Shown: positions 8,510 to 17,874, counted from the first letter of the stretch. The stretch is 64,000 nucleotides of DNA from Leptospira saintgironsiae (GCF_002811765.1 NZ_NPDR01000005.1:1-64000), one strand, 5' to 3'. Numbers and translations: made by a program. The notes: generated by a model from the letters alone, not told the origin.

Positions 8510-11497
8510 GTGATCGCATTTTTAGATAATTTTTTCATTTATAATTCTACTTCTAAACTTCTTACGGCTACGTATAACCCTTGGCTGGTCACTCTTTCCG
8601 TTTTGATGGCGATATTTGCCTCTTATATCGCTCTACAGATTGTAGGACAGAAAGTTCCAGAATCTTCTCCACCTATTACAAAATATTTAATTTCTTCTGC
8701 GGCGAGCCTTGCATTAGGTTGTGGTGTTTGGTCCATGCATTTTATAGGAATGCTTTCCTTTGAACTATGCACAACTGTTCAATATGATAAAAGTTTAACG
8801 ATTCTTTCTATCTTTCCGAGTCTTCTTGCTTCTACAATTGCGCTGTCATTTGTAAATCGGCCTAAAATTTCTGTCACAGAACTAGTGCTAGGCGGCGCAC
8901 TTGTGGGTTCCGGAATAGGAGCCATGCATTATACTGGAATGGCTGCCGTAGAAACAGGGCCATATTTACGTTATGATCCATGGTTCTTTGCATTATCCAT
9001 TGTAGTTGCAGTGGTTCTTGCAATACTTTCTCTTTGGGTAAGATTCGGTTTAGAAAATCTGAAATTAGGAACTCTATGGCCTTCTCTCATTTCAGCTACC
9101 ACAATGGGATCTGCAATTTCAGGAATGCATTATACTGGAATGGCTGCTGCAAGGTTTATAGGAGAAGAAGATCCAAATCTAATCTCTCAAACCACAGACT
9201 CCACATTCTTAGCGCTGTCAGTTTCTTTAATCACGATTGCATTCACTCTGTTTGCATTTGCAGTCAATTGGTTCTTAAGATACCGAGATCTAGTAAACAA
9301 TCTAAGGGTAAGTGAATCCAGACTTAGGACAATCATCACCACCGCAGTGGATGGTGTGATCACAATGGATGGTCAGGGTAATATCAGAGAACTCAATCGT
9401 TCCGCAGAGTTGATCTTTGGTTATGAAAATAGCGAAACGATCGGTAAAAATATCAGAGAGCTGATGCCTGATCCTTACTATAATGCAAAAGATAGAAATT
9501 CAGATACAATGTTAAGCGCGGGCTTCTCTAAAATTATTGGAAGCAGTAGAGAAGTTATAGGTGTTAGAAAAGATGGATCCGACTTTCCTGTACGATTAGC
9601 AATCGGTCACGGAAAACTTGCCGGAGAGGATCTATTTGTTGGTTTTGTAACAGATATCAGCGAAAGAAAAATGATCGAAAACGCACTAAAACAAAGTGAA
9701 CAACAAGTGCGTTCCTTGATCGAAAATATTCCTGGGATTACTTACAGATGTCTTCCTAATAATGATTGGAATATGTTATTCATGAGTGATGCTTCCGAAT
9801 CAATCACCGGTTATCCTGTCCATGATTTTGTAAGCGTAACATCTGTACGATCTTTCAAAGATATTGTGCATCCTGATGATATTAAAATGGTAGAGTCCAT
9901 AGTCGATTCTGCAGTTGCAGGAAAAAGAGCATTTACTTTAGAATATAGGATCATCCACAAAAACGGAGAGATCAGATGGCTTTGGGATAATGGATGCGGA
10001 GTTTATGGTGGAAATGGAGAAGCAATCTTCATTGACGGAGTTATTTTAGATATCACAGAAAGAAGAAGAATGGAAGAAGCTTTACGAAAGGAAAAAGAAA
10101 AAGCAGAACTTGCTGCGATCACTAAAACTTCCTTTTTGGCAAACATGAGCCATGAGATCCGAACTCCAATGAATGCGATCCTTGGATTTACAGAAGTCCT
10201 TCTTTCGGATGAATTAGAAAAAAATCATAGAACTCATTTGGAAACAGTCAAAAGTTCTGCAAAATCTTTATTAAGACTTTTGAATGATATTTTAAATACT
10301 GCGAAATTGGAAAAAGGAGCAGTTGAATTAGAAGAAATAGACTTCTCTCTTTTCAAATTGATAGCAGAATTAAAATCCACTTTAGGGATTAGCGCTCGAA
10401 AGAAAAATTTAGAATTTGAAGTGATCCAAGATCCAAATCTTTCTGAATTTTATAAGGGAGATTCTTTACGCATCAGACAGATATTGATGAATCTGATCGG
10501 TAATGCAGTCAAATTTACAGACAATGGAAAAGTCAGTTTAAAAGTAATAAAAGAAGAAGGAAAACTTCGCTTCTCTGTACAAGATACTGGGATCGGGATC
10601 CAAGCAGACCGATTAGAAAAAATTTTTGAACCATTCACTCAGGCAGATATTTCTACAACGAGACGTTTTGGTGGAACAGGACTTGGTACTACAATTTGTA
10701 AACAGTTAACCGAGTTAATGGGCGGGAAGATCTGGGCAGAGAGCATATTAGGAAAAGGAAGTACATTCCATGTACTTCTTCCTTTAAAAGAAGGAAACCC
10801 TAGACAAGAAAACAAATTACTAACAGGGATTAAACTTCCTGCTTTAAAGATCCTAGTCGTGGATGATGTCGAAAAAAATACAGAACTAGTAAGCCTTCTT
10901 CTCCAAAACCTTGGACACCAAGTAGAATCATCGTATAACGGAGAAGACGCAGTAAAAAAAGTCACGACCGGATCTTTCGATCTGGTTCTAATGGACGTAC
11001 AGATGCCAGGACTTGACGGTCGCCAAGCGACTAAAGTCATCCGAATGCATGAGGCCCAAGAGAATGTTCCTAGGACCCCTATTTTGGCATTGACTGCAAG
11101 CGTTTTTGAAGAAGATAAACATGCAGCGAGTGCGGCCGGCATGGACGGATTTGTCTCCAAACCAGTGGAGATGGACCAGATGATCGCTGAGATTGCAAGA
11201 GTATTAGGTTTTTCTGAAACGATTGCAGATCCAGAAATCCATCCTTCCGGAAAAGAAGTGGAATGGGATCCTAAAAAGGCTTCTATTCTAGCAAAAGAAC
11301 TATCCGGCTCTTTCCAAAGAGGCTCGATAGAAGAAGAATATCTAGAAGAATTTTCGGATCTGATCCGAACAAAAGTGGAAAACTCCGATTTTAAATCTTT
11401 TCGTTCTAAAATAGAACAATTCGAATTCGAAGAGGCATATACTCTTCTCAAAAAATTTATCGTCCAACTTGGATTAGAATCGGATCTCGGAAAATAG
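8510..11497 (+). CDS. MHYT-domain hybrid sensor kinase
   Basis: A 995-residue protein with a GTG start six bases after the previous stop. The N-terminal seven-helix region carries three MHYT-type motifs (SMHFIG near 75-80, AMHYTG near 142-147, GMHYTG near 205-210), proposed to bind a metal and sense O2, CO or NO. Then come PAS (about 270-390), PAS with PAC (about 400-525), HisKA with H548 in NMSHEIRTPMN, an ATPase domain and a receiver with D829 in LMDVQMPGLDG. A helical C-terminus of about 80 residues follows with no clear Hpt histidine motif. It stops one base before the HD-GYP regulator, a likely phosphotransfer partner. Confidence 0.92.
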   Translation: MIAFLDNFFIYNSTSKLLTATYNPWLVTLSVLMAIFASYIALQIVGQKVPESSPPITKYLISSAASLALGCGVWSMHFIGMLSFELCTTVQYDKSLTILSIFPSLLASTIALSFVNRPKISVTELVLGGALVGSGIGAMHYTGMAAVETGPYLRYDPWFFALSIVVAVVLAILSLWVRFGLENLKLGTLWPSLISATTMGSAISGMHYTGMAAARFIGEEDPNLISQTTDSTFLALSVSLITIAFTLFAFAVNWFLRYRDLVNNLRVSESRLRTIITTAVDGVITMDGQGNIRELNRSAELIFGYENSETIGKNIRELMPDPYYNAKDRNSDTMLSAGFSKIIGSSREVIGVRKDGSDFPVRLAIGHGKLAGEDLFVGFVTDISERKMIENALKQSEQQVRSLIENIPGITYRCLPNNDWNMLFMSDASESITGYPVHDFVSVTSVRSFKDIVHPDDIKMVESIVDSAVAGKRAFTLEYRIIHKNGEIRWLWDNGCGVYGGNGEAIFIDGVILDITERRRMEEALRKEKEKAELAAITKTSFLANMSHEIRTPMNAILGFTEVLLSDELEKNHRTHLETVKSSAKSLLRLLNDILNTAKLEKGAVELEEIDFSLFKLIAELKSTLGISARKKNLEFEVIQDPNLSEFYKGDSLRIRQILMNLIGNAVKFTDNGKVSLKVIKEEGKLRFSVQDTGIGIQADRLEKIFEPFTQADISTTRRFGGTGLGTTICKQLTELMGGKIWAESILGKGSTFHVLLPLKEGNPRQENKLLTGIKLPALKILVVDDVEKNTELVSLLLQNLGHQVESSYNGEDAVKKVTTGSFDLVLMDVQMPGLDGRQATKVIRMHEAQENVPRTPILALTASVFEEDKHAASAAGMDGFVSKPVEMDQMIAEIARVLGFSETIADPEIHPSGKEVEWDPKKASILAKELSGSFQRGSIEEEYLEEFSDLIRTKVENSDFKSFRSKIEQFEFEEAYTLLKKFIVQLGLESDLGK

Positions 11498-11498
11498 A

Positions 11499-12494
11499 AT
11501 GAGCCATCTCTTAGATTTCAGACCTAAAATTTTAGTTGTAGATGACGAAGCAGCAAACCTGCAAGTACTCAAACAAATATTACAAGAAGATTATAGACTG
11601 TTTTTTGCTAAAGACGGATTAAAAGCTTTAGAACTCGCCATCTCGGAAAAGCCTAATCTTATTCTTTTGGATGTGATGATGCCAGGTATGACCGGGCACG
11701 AAACCTGTAAAAAACTTCGGAATGAACCTTCTACTTCCAGAATACCCGTTATATTTGTAACAGCTATGGCGGAAGAAGAAGACGAAGCGGATGGTTTCGA
11801 AGCAGGAGCAGTTGACTATATTACGAAACCTGTAAGTCCTGCAATCGTTAAAGCCAGGGTAAAAACACATCTTTCTTTGGTCCGAAATGAAGAGTTAAAA
11901 GAAACTAGATTACAGATCATCCAAAGATTGGGGCTCGCTGCAGAATATAAAGACAACGAAACGGGTTTACATGTGATCAGAATGAGCCATTATTCCCAAA
12001 CTCTTGCAAAAGCATTAGGTCATTCGGAAGAAACTGCAGAAAAAATCCTACATGCTTCTCCCATGCACGATATTGGCAAAATCGGGATCCCAGATAGTAT
12101 ATTACAAAAACCTGGTAAACTTGACCCGGAAGAATGGGAAATCATGAAAACTCATTCTAAGATCGGAGCGGAGATTATTGGAGATCATGATTCTTCTCTA
12201 TTACAAATGGCCAAAAGTATCGCTTTGAACCACCATGAGAAATGGGACGGGAGTGGTTATCCGAATGGGATCATGGGAGATGCCATTCCAATTGAAGCAA
12301 GGATCGTAACGATTGCTGACGTATTTGATGCACTCACTACGGAAAGACCGTACAAAAAAGCATGGAGTATCGAAGACGCAGTCAATCATATCCGAAAAGG
12401 CGCCGGATCTCATTTCGATCCTGGGCTTGTTCCGGTATTTTTGAATTTGATGCCTGAACTTTTAGAGATCAGGGAACGCTGGGCGGAAACCTAA
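11499..12494 (+). CDS. Response regulator with HD-GYP phosphodiesterase domain (RpfG-like)
   Basis: 331 residues: a receiver domain (1-125) with phospho-acceptor D58 in LLDVMMPG, then an HD-GYP domain (about 145-331). The HD pair H190-D191 lies in MHDIGKIGIPD, followed by the NHHEKWDGSGYP block and ADVFDALTTERPYK. HD-GYP domains hydrolyse cyclic di-GMP. The metal ligands are present, so activity is likely. Translation is almost certainly coupled to the MHYT kinase one base upstream, which suggests gas or redox signals are converted to c-di-GMP turnover (inference). Confidence 0.93.
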   Translation: MSHLLDFRPKILVVDDEAANLQVLKQILQEDYRLFFAKDGLKALELAISEKPNLILLDVMMPGMTGHETCKKLRNEPSTSRIPVIFVTAMAEEEDEADGFEAGAVDYITKPVSPAIVKARVKTHLSLVRNEELKETRLQIIQRLGLAAEYKDNETGLHVIRMSHYSQTLAKALGHSEETAEKILHASPMHDIGKIGIPDSILQKPGKLDPEEWEIMKTHSKIGAEIIGDHDSSLLQMAKSIALNHHEKWDGSGYPNGIMGDAIPIEARIVTIADVFDALTTERPYKKAWSIEDAVNHIRKGAGSHFDPGLVPVFLNLMPELLEIRERWAET

Positions 12495-12497
12495 AGT

Positions 12498-13181
12498 TTA
12501 TAACACACCTTTAGGCGGAAGAAAAAGTATTTCATCCTGATTGAAACTTGCAGGAAGAGAATATAAACTTTCTAAAAAGATCGCAGCGTCGGATGCAGGG
12601 ATCATATCTTCTCTTTTGAAACCTTCTCTACCGTCCCAGATCGGAGTGTCTATCGCTCCAGCATACACTGTAGTAACTCTTATTCCACGGCCTTTTACTT
12701 CTTCTCGGATTGCCTTTGCAAAACCAGCCAGACCATGTTTAGAAGCACAATAAGGAGAAGATTCCGGAAATCCCTGTCTTCCTGCAGTAGAAGAAATATA
12801 ACAAAGCAGAGATCCCTTTTTCATAGAAGGCAAAAGTTTAGAAGTTAACAAAATAGGTGCACTTAAGTTTAGAGTAAGATGTTTTTGAAGATCTTCCCAT
12901 TCTAGATCTTCTATTTTTAAGAATAATCCATCTCCGGAAGCAAAATAGATTGCATGGATCTCTTTCCAGGATTGCAAAAGTGAAGAAGTAAATTTAAGGA
13001 TCTGGTTTTGGTCTCCCAAATCGCAAAAATAATTTGACCCTCTTTCTAAATTTCCCTCTAAGGTGACCCCGCGTCTGGAGATCCCAATCGGAAAATATCC
13101 TGGATTTGTATTCAGTTTTTCTAATAAAGATCTGCCGATACCTGATCCGGCCCCGACTACCAGGATGTTTTTGGGTTCCAT
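12498..13181 (-). CDS. Short-chain dehydrogenase/reductase
   Basis: A 227-residue Rossmann-fold SDR. The nucleotide-binding GAGSGIG motif is at residues 10-16. The catalytic Ser lies in YISSTAGRQG (about 128-137), and Tyr and Lys in SPYCASKHG (about 139-147). The substrate is not predictable. The gene starts four bases after mtnB and forms the distal part of the mtnD-mtnB operon, so a role near methionine salvage is possible. It does not resemble the missing enolase-phosphatase (MtnC). Confidence 0.85.
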   Translation of the reverse strand: MEPKNILVVGAGSGIGRSLLEKLNTNPGYFPIGISRRGVTLEGNLERGSNYFCDLGDQNQILKFTSSLLQSWKEIHAIYFASGDGLFLKIEDLEWEDLQKHLTLNLSAPILLTSKLLPSMKKGSLLCYISSTAGRQGFPESSPYCASKHGLAGFAKAIREEVKGRGIRVTTVYAGAIDTPIWDGREGFKREDMIPASDAAIFLESLYSLPASFNQDEILFLPPKGVL

Positions 13182-13185
13182 GTTC

Positions 13186-13821
13186 TTACTTGGACATTGC
13201 CCGGACTTTTAGTAAAAAATCCGCAGCTTCCAGATGTCGATTTGCCTGGATCAGATCTTTTCCCCAAACAGTGATCCCATGTTTTTCTATAACACAGAAT
13301 GGAACTCTTGGTTTTGCCTGAATGAGATGTTGTTCCAAATGATCTGAGATATCTTGGACCTTAGGATAATTATATAAAACAGGAACTGATACATTAGGAT
13401 TCTCATCCCAAATACCAAATGCTTTTATGATCTCTAAAGGGAGAAGAGGAAGATCCTCAATTGGATTTTCTTTAGAAACTCCTATCTCAATCAAATTGGA
13501 TTCTGGAGTATGAACATGAAGAGAACATCCCATTTCGGGAAATGCTTTATAAACCGCTCTGTGGATAGAAGTTTCAGCAGAAGGTTTCAAACCTTCTCTA
13601 CCTTTCCAGCCTTCTAATACTTTTCCGGATTCTATTTCTACAGGAAGAAAATCTTTTCGAGTCAGTTTGTTTTTGTCCAAACCACTTCCACTTACCCAAA
13701 ATACGTTAGGATCTTTCTCGTCCTTGATAGAAAGGTTACCCGCAGTTCCAGGCATCCATCCTTTAGAATGATATAGAACTCCCGACTCCGCTAAGCGGGT
13801 CAGGATCTTTTTTTGGGACAT
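13186..13821 (-). CDS. mtnB: Methylthioribulose-1-phosphate dehydratase
   Basis: A 211-residue class II aldolase-family enzyme that dehydrates 5-methylthioribulose 1-phosphate in methionine salvage. Family signatures are GNLS near residue 28, the substrate loop SGSGLDKNKLT near 45-55, KPSAETSIHRA with its acid residue, and the zinc ligands in SLHVHTPES (about 100-108) plus a later His in EKHGITVW. Size and motifs match MtnB rather than fuculose aldolase. It lies three bases downstream of mtnD, the enzyme two steps later in the pathway, which strongly supports the assignment. Confidence 0.92.
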   Translation of the reverse strand: MSQKKILTRLAESGVLYHSKGWMPGTAGNLSIKDEKDPNVFWVSGSGLDKNKLTRKDFLPVEIESGKVLEGWKGREGLKPSAETSIHRAVYKAFPEMGCSLHVHTPESNLIEIGVSKENPIEDLPLLPLEIIKAFGIWDENPNVSVPVLYNYPKVQDISDHLEQHLIQAKPRVPFCVIEKHGITVWGKDLIQANRHLEAADFLLKVRAMSK

Positions 13822-13824
13822 TTT

Positions 13825-14358
13825 TTAAACTAGAGCCGTAGTTTCTTCTACGTAATTAGGAACCCAGCCGCTCATGTCTTGGAAATAACGGACTGCTTTG
13901 ATTCTTTTGTTCTCGTCTAGAGTGAACCAGTGGTTTGTATTTTTAGGAACCGAGATGAAATCATCCTTCTCTACTCTTACTAAAAATTTTTCGCCAGAAA
14001 GTGCGAATCCAAAAATCCCGGATCCATCTACTATATAACGAACTTCGTCGTCAGTATGATAATGGACTTTATCAAATTTGGCCAACATCTCGTTTAAGCC
14101 AGGAACTTGTGGATGAAGAACGATCAGATCTCTAGATTGATACCCTTCTTTTTCTTTTAAGGTTTCGAAACGGTTGTCCAAATTTTTGAGAAGAGCTTCT
14201 TTCTCATCATCTACAAGAGTTAATTTATCAGTAAGAGGATTAGAGGCACTTGGAACTGGCCAATGATCGTACTCGATCCCTCTTTTATTTAGGAAAGATT
14301 TAACTTCAGTATTGTCTTTAATTTCCGGTAGTCCCGGTTTTTGGATAATAGTCGCCAT
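13825..14358 (-). CDS. mtnD: Acireductone dioxygenase
   Basis: A 177-residue cupin that oxidises acireductone to 2-keto-4-methylthiobutyrate and formate, the penultimate step of methionine salvage. The metal ligands are visible: H99, H101 and E105 in the [11 protein letters not shown] motif and H143 in NTNHW. A strong AAGGAGG ribosome site precedes the ATG. The gene leads the mtnD-mtnB-SDR operon and is preceded by a structured leader. It links AdoMet consumption by the polyamine genes at 31-33 kb to methionine recycling. Confidence 0.95.
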   Translation of the reverse strand: MATIIQKPGLPEIKDNTEVKSFLNKRGIEYDHWPVPSASNPLTDKLTLVDDEKEALLKNLDNRFETLKEKEGYQSRDLIVLHPQVPGLNEMLAKFDKVHYHTDDEVRYIVDGSGIFGFALSGEKFLVRVEKDDFISVPKNTNHWFTLDENKRIKAVRYFQDMSGWVPNYVEETTALV

Positions 14359-14452
14359 TCGCGTCCTCCTTTAGGTGGTGTCCCTTTTTTAGCTCCGCAC
14401 CCTCAAGCGGTAGTTGCGGCCCTGTTTGTTTGGAAGGCCGCTTTATAAAACC
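14359..14452 (-). promoter_or_regulatory. Structured leader of mtnD, possible AdoMet-sensing element
   Basis: Transcribed toward mtnD, this 94-base region has a GCGGCC/GGCCGC hairpin (14441-14416), then a CCGC/GCGG hairpin (14410-14395), then AGCTAAAAAAGGG (14394-14382) just upstream of the AGGAGG ribosome site. The last element resembles the 3' part of SAM-II/SAM-V aptamers (GCUAAAAAGGG). The order of loop elements does not clearly fit the SAM-II pseudoknot, and one A is extra. Structure is seen; ligand sensing is a weak inference. Confidence 0.27.
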
Positions 14453-15019
14453 TTATTTATTTACCCTTTCCACGTAGGTAAGATCTCTCAAGTCGATCCG
14501 GATAGAATCTCCTTGTTTAATAAAAATAGGTACGTTAATCTCTCCGCCTGTTTCTACAGTTACTCTTTTGAGAGCGGTTCCAGAGGTATCACCTTTGAGA
14601 CCTTCTTCCGCATAAGTTACTTGCAGGATCGCAAAGTTTGGAGGAGTCACTCCGATTGGTTTACCTTCGTAGAAGGAAACCTCCATAGCGGTTTCTTCTT
14701 TTAAGAATGGTAGGATATCTTCTAGATATTCTTTGGAAACTGGAAGCTGTTCGAAATCGTTAGTATCCATGAAGATGATATCATCACCCTCGGAGTAACA
14801 GATGGTCATCTGTCTCTTTTCCAATTCTACAGATTCTAATTTTTCCGCAGCCTTGAAGGTCCTTTCGATAGAACTACTACGAACCAGGTTCTTTAATTTT
14901 GTGCGGATAAAGGCAGAACCCTTTCCTGGATTCACGAATTCACTTTTTACAACGGAATAAAGTTCTCCTTCTACCTTTAGAACCATTCCTTTTCTAACTT
15001 CAGTAATGCCTAAGTTCAT
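14453..15019 (-). CDS. efp: Translation elongation factor P
   Basis: 188 residues in three beta-barrel domains. EF-P rescues ribosomes stalled at polyproline stretches. The tip of domain I carries K33 in NPGKGSAF, the residue lysylated by EpmA with EpmB in the E. coli type. The C-terminal domain ends with the IFIKQGDSIRIDLRDLTYVERV signature region. Candidate modifying enzymes are encoded at 16.8 kb (KamA/EpmB-like) and 49 kb (EpmA), consistent with beta-lysylation. It is transcribed toward mtnD but separated from it by a structured leader. Confidence 0.96.
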   Translation of the reverse strand: MNLGITEVRKGMVLKVEGELYSVVKSEFVNPGKGSAFIRTKLKNLVRSSSIERTFKAAEKLESVELEKRQMTICYSEGDDIIFMDTNDFEQLPVSKEYLEDILPFLKEETAMEVSFYEGKPIGVTPPNFAILQVTYAEEGLKGDTSGTALKRVTVETGGEINVPIFIKQGDSIRIDLRDLTYVERVNK

Positions 15020-15197
15020 AAACGACCTAAATAAAAAATACGCTACTTCTATATCCTTTCGGGAAGGCCGGGTGTCAAGCGATGTACTCTTGCTCCCTCG
15101 TTAATTGTAATATTTCAGAGCCAAAATCCGTTCGACTTTTCGCCTTATGAGAGGAGAATCCCCTTTTGGAAAAGATTTCCGGAGAACCAAAGATTCG

Positions 15198-16106
15198 ATG
15201 AAACAAAAATTAACGCTCTTACTCCTACTGTTTACCGTGCTAACGGTTGCCAATTGCAAAAAAGAACCCTTACTGATCACCGGCTCCGAAACCATGCATA
15301 CATTACTGAACGTGGTAGCGGCTGGATACGCTAAGAAGAATCCTAATATAGAAGTGACCGTCCAAGGGGGAGGCTCCTTCGAAGGGATTGAAAAATTATT
15401 CGAAGCCAAGACTGATATAGCTGCTTCTTCCAGACCTTTAACTCCAGAAGAACAAACCCAATTCGAAAGAAAGGGAAGGTTCGAGAATGTACTCATCGGT
15501 TATGATGGGATCGCTGTAGTAGTGAACCCAGCAAACTCTGTTTCTAAACTTACCTTGGAACAGATCTCCAAAATATTTTCCGGAGAGATAAAAGATTGGT
15601 CCCAAGTTGGCGGAAAACCTGGACCAATCCATGTTGTTCTAAGAAACGATAAGAGTGGAACTGCAGCTTATTTCGAAACTCATATCTTAAGACAAAGAGA
15701 CTTGGGAGAAAAAGAATACCAAGCCTCTAAAAAGAAAGAATTCACGAATGATTCCAAGGTAGTTGCGGATAACGATACGATGGCAGATCTGATCGAGAAA
15801 GATACTGCTGCAATTGGTTTTATGGGAATGGGAAGCGCACAGATCCAGAACAAAGGAAAAGTGAAAGCAGTTCCTTATTCCAAAACTGGAAAGGATCCTT
15901 TTGTGGAGCCGAACATCCAAAATGTCTCCGAAAGAAAATACAAACTCTCTAGAGGATTGTACCTATTTTATCTCTCCGATAGAGGTAAAAAAATTGATGA
16001 GTTCATTACTTATATCACTTCGGAAGAAGGACAAGCTATGGTCCTGAAAAGCGGTTATTTAAGAAGTACTTTAAGTACTGTAGAAGTAGAAGCGATCAAA
16101 CCATAA
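15198..16106 (+). CDS. PstS-like phosphate-binding lipoprotein
   Basis: A periplasmic substrate-binding protein of the PstS/PBP-like family. It starts at the ATG at 15198, which follows GGAGAA, because this gives a signal peptide ending in a lipobox (TVANC). Mature features are ITGSETMH (phosphate-loop-like, about residue 28), VQGGGSFEGI, DIAASSRPLTPEE, the family hallmark VVNPAN near 110, and RNDKSGTAAYFE near 150. Other pst transporter genes are not adjacent, so it may be an orphan sensor or scavenger. An upstream in-frame start at 15147 would bury the signal peptide. Confidence 0.85.
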   Translation: MKQKLTLLLLLFTVLTVANCKKEPLLITGSETMHTLLNVVAAGYAKKNPNIEVTVQGGGSFEGIEKLFEAKTDIAASSRPLTPEEQTQFERKGRFENVLIGYDGIAVVVNPANSVSKLTLEQISKIFSGEIKDWSQVGGKPGPIHVVLRNDKSGTAAYFETHILRQRDLGEKEYQASKKKEFTNDSKVVADNDTMADLIEKDTAAIGFMGMGSAQIQNKGKVKAVPYSKTGKDPFVEPNIQNVSERKYKLSRGLYLFYLSDRGKKIDEFITYITSEEGQAMVLKSGYLRSTLSTVEVEAIKP

Positions 16107-16171
16107 ATTCCGATTTTCTCTCCGAAAAAAGGTTGCGAAAGCCGTTTTGTTCCGTCTAAGTTTAGATAGAT

Positions 16172-16492
16172 ATGAAGCGGCTTTGGCTTTTACCTCTGAT
16201 CTTATTCATGGTACTCGCCCTCTTCAGTGAGGTCGTGGCCAGAGATTATAGTACCACTAAAAGTTATTCCCTTCAAAAAAAATCAAGGACACAATCCTTT
16301 AGAGATGGTGATGACCAAGGGCTTCCTTCCTTGTTCTCCGCGAGTGCAGACGATGCAGTCATCGGATTAATCACTAAATTCTCCCAGTCAGCTTCCGGAT
16401 TAAAGAGTAGCCTTCTTCCGAATGACTCAGGTCGCAATTTTTACTTTCACACCCTAGCATATCGTTATCTTTTCCTTCCCCCTCCGGTCTGA
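16172..16492 (+). CDS. Small secreted protein of unknown function
   Basis: A 106-residue protein with a clear N-terminal signal peptide (MKRLWLLPLILFMVLALFS, cleavage likely near VVA-RD). The mature part is short, serine-rich, has no cysteine and ends in LFLPPPV. I do not recognise a family. It lies 65 bases after the PstS-like gene on the same strand. Confidence 0.55.
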   Translation: MKRLWLLPLILFMVLALFSEVVARDYSTTKSYSLQKKSRTQSFRDGDDQGLPSLFSASADDAVIGLITKFSQSASGLKSSLLPNDSGRNFYFHTLAYRYLFLPPPV

Positions 16493-16764
16493 CCGGTTTT
16501 CATTCTGTAAGTCCTCGGGAAGACTTTTCCCCGTAAAAAGCATGAATGCGGTTTCGGGCAAAAATTCCGCTTCGGCAAAAACAGAAAACGGGAAATCTTG
16601 CTCATCCTTCTCCTAAGTCTCCAACTTTAATAGATGGGCATTCTCCTCGAGGTTATATAAATAAACGACTCGAATGGAAACCTATGTTTGGTTTCCTTCT
16701 TTTTTATACGGATACTCGGTTGACTGGAATTGTAGGCGTGAGAATCCATTAGTAAGAGGGCTTC

Positions 16765-17874
16765 TTGGAACTCGTTTCATCACATCCAAAACAAAAGAAA
16801 GTTTCTGAATCGGAATGGTTGGATTGGAAATGGCAGATCCAAAATCGGATCAAAGATGGATCCGAACTGGAAAAAACTATCCGGATCAGTTCCGAAGAAA
16901 AAGAAGCATTACTCGCCTGCTCTGAAGTGTTCAGCTTCTCCGCTACTCCTTATTATCTTAATCTCGCAGATCCGGAAGATCCGAACTGCCCTATTCGATT
17001 ACAAGTTTTACCAAGAAAAGAAGAGCTACATACAAGAACCTGGGACAGAAGAGATCCGTTGGCAGAAGAGTCCTATATGCCAGTCAAAGGAGTGACTCAT
17101 CGTTATCCAGACAGAGCTCTTTGGTACCTATCTCATGTGTGTGCAGTCTATTGTAGATTCTGCACCAGAAAAAGAAAGGTATCCCAATCCGCAGAGACGC
17201 CAGGCGCGGAAGATTGGAAAGACGCAATCCGTTATTTTAGAGAACATACTGAGATCAAAGAAGTAATCCTTTCAGGAGGAGATCCTTTAAATCTTTCTGA
17301 TTCCAAACTGGATTATCTCCTAGGCGAATTAAAATCTATTCCACATATCAATCAGGTTCGTATCCATACGAGATACCCTGTTACACTTCCTATGAGGATT
17401 ACGTCGGAACTCTGTCAGGTGCTCAAAAAACATTTTCCGATCTATCTGGTAACACATTTCAATCATTCCAAAGAGCTTACAAAGCTAGTAAAAGAAAGGA
17501 TCGGGATGCTCGTGAAAGAAGGTGCAGTAACGGTTCTAAACCAGGCTGTACTTTTGAAAGGGATCAATAATTCTGTAGGAGCTTTGACAGATTTATTCTA
17601 CGGACTGACCAAAATCGGGATCAAACCGTATTATTTGCACCAATGCGACGAGGTATTCGGATCTTCTCATTTTAGGGTCCCTATAGAAGAAGGTGTGGAA
17701 CTCATGAAGCAGATCCGAGGAAGTATCAGCGGACTGAGCGTTCCGTTATATGTAGTGGATCTGACAGGAGGAGGAGGAAAAGTACCTCTACCCGCGAACT
17801 ATCTGGAAGAAACCAAAACTTCTTCTTATATATTTCGAAATTATAAAGGAGATCTGTATGAGATCGGTTTCTAA
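16765..17874 (+). CDS. epmB: KamA-family radical SAM protein, probably EpmB-type lysine 2,3-aminomutase
   Basis: 369 residues with a TTG start placed five bases after AAGAGGG. The radical-SAM cluster motif is C126-x3-C130-x2-C133 in HVCAVYCRFC, the AdoMet GGDP motif is near 173, and the PLP lysine is K339 in GGGGKVPLP. The length is near E. coli EpmB (342) and well below catabolic KamA (about 416). It would convert L-lysine to beta-lysine for EF-P modification. efp and epmA both occur in the same window, which favours EpmB, but catabolic KamA cannot be excluded by eye. It overlaps the next gene by 17 bases. Confidence 0.75.
   Translation: MELVSSHPKQKKVSESEWLDWKWQIQNRIKDGSELEKTIRISSEEKEALLACSEVFSFSATPYYLNLADPEDPNCPIRLQVLPRKEELHTRTWDRRDPLAEESYMPVKGVTHRYPDRALWYLSHVCAVYCRFCTRKRKVSQSAETPGAEDWKDAIRYFREHTEIKEVILSGGDPLNLSDSKLDYLLGELKSIPHINQVRIHTRYPVTLPMRITSELCQVLKKHFPIYLVTHFNHSKELTKLVKERIGMLVKEGAVTVLNQAVLLKGINNSVGALTDLFYGLTKIGIKPYYLHQCDEVFGSSHFRVPIEEGVELMKQIRGSISGLSVPLYVVDLTGGGGKVPLPANYLEETKTSSYIFRNYKGDLYEIGF

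Noticed and set aside
10639..11451. Long minus-strand open frame (270 codons) inside the MHYT kinase gene
   Set aside because: The translation is serine-rich and low in complexity with no domain. It is the antisense shadow of the kinase ATPase and receiver domains, whose motifs are clear on the plus strand.
14382..14441. Confident SAM-II riboswitch
   Set aside because: The order of loop and pseudoknot elements does not match the SAM-II layout and the A-run has an extra base; kept only as a low-confidence leader.
16546..16752. 68-codon plus-strand frame between the secreted protein and the radical SAM gene
   Set aside because: It starts within a low-complexity region without a ribosome site and has no recognisable fold. 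The 271-base gap otherwise shows nothing I can support.
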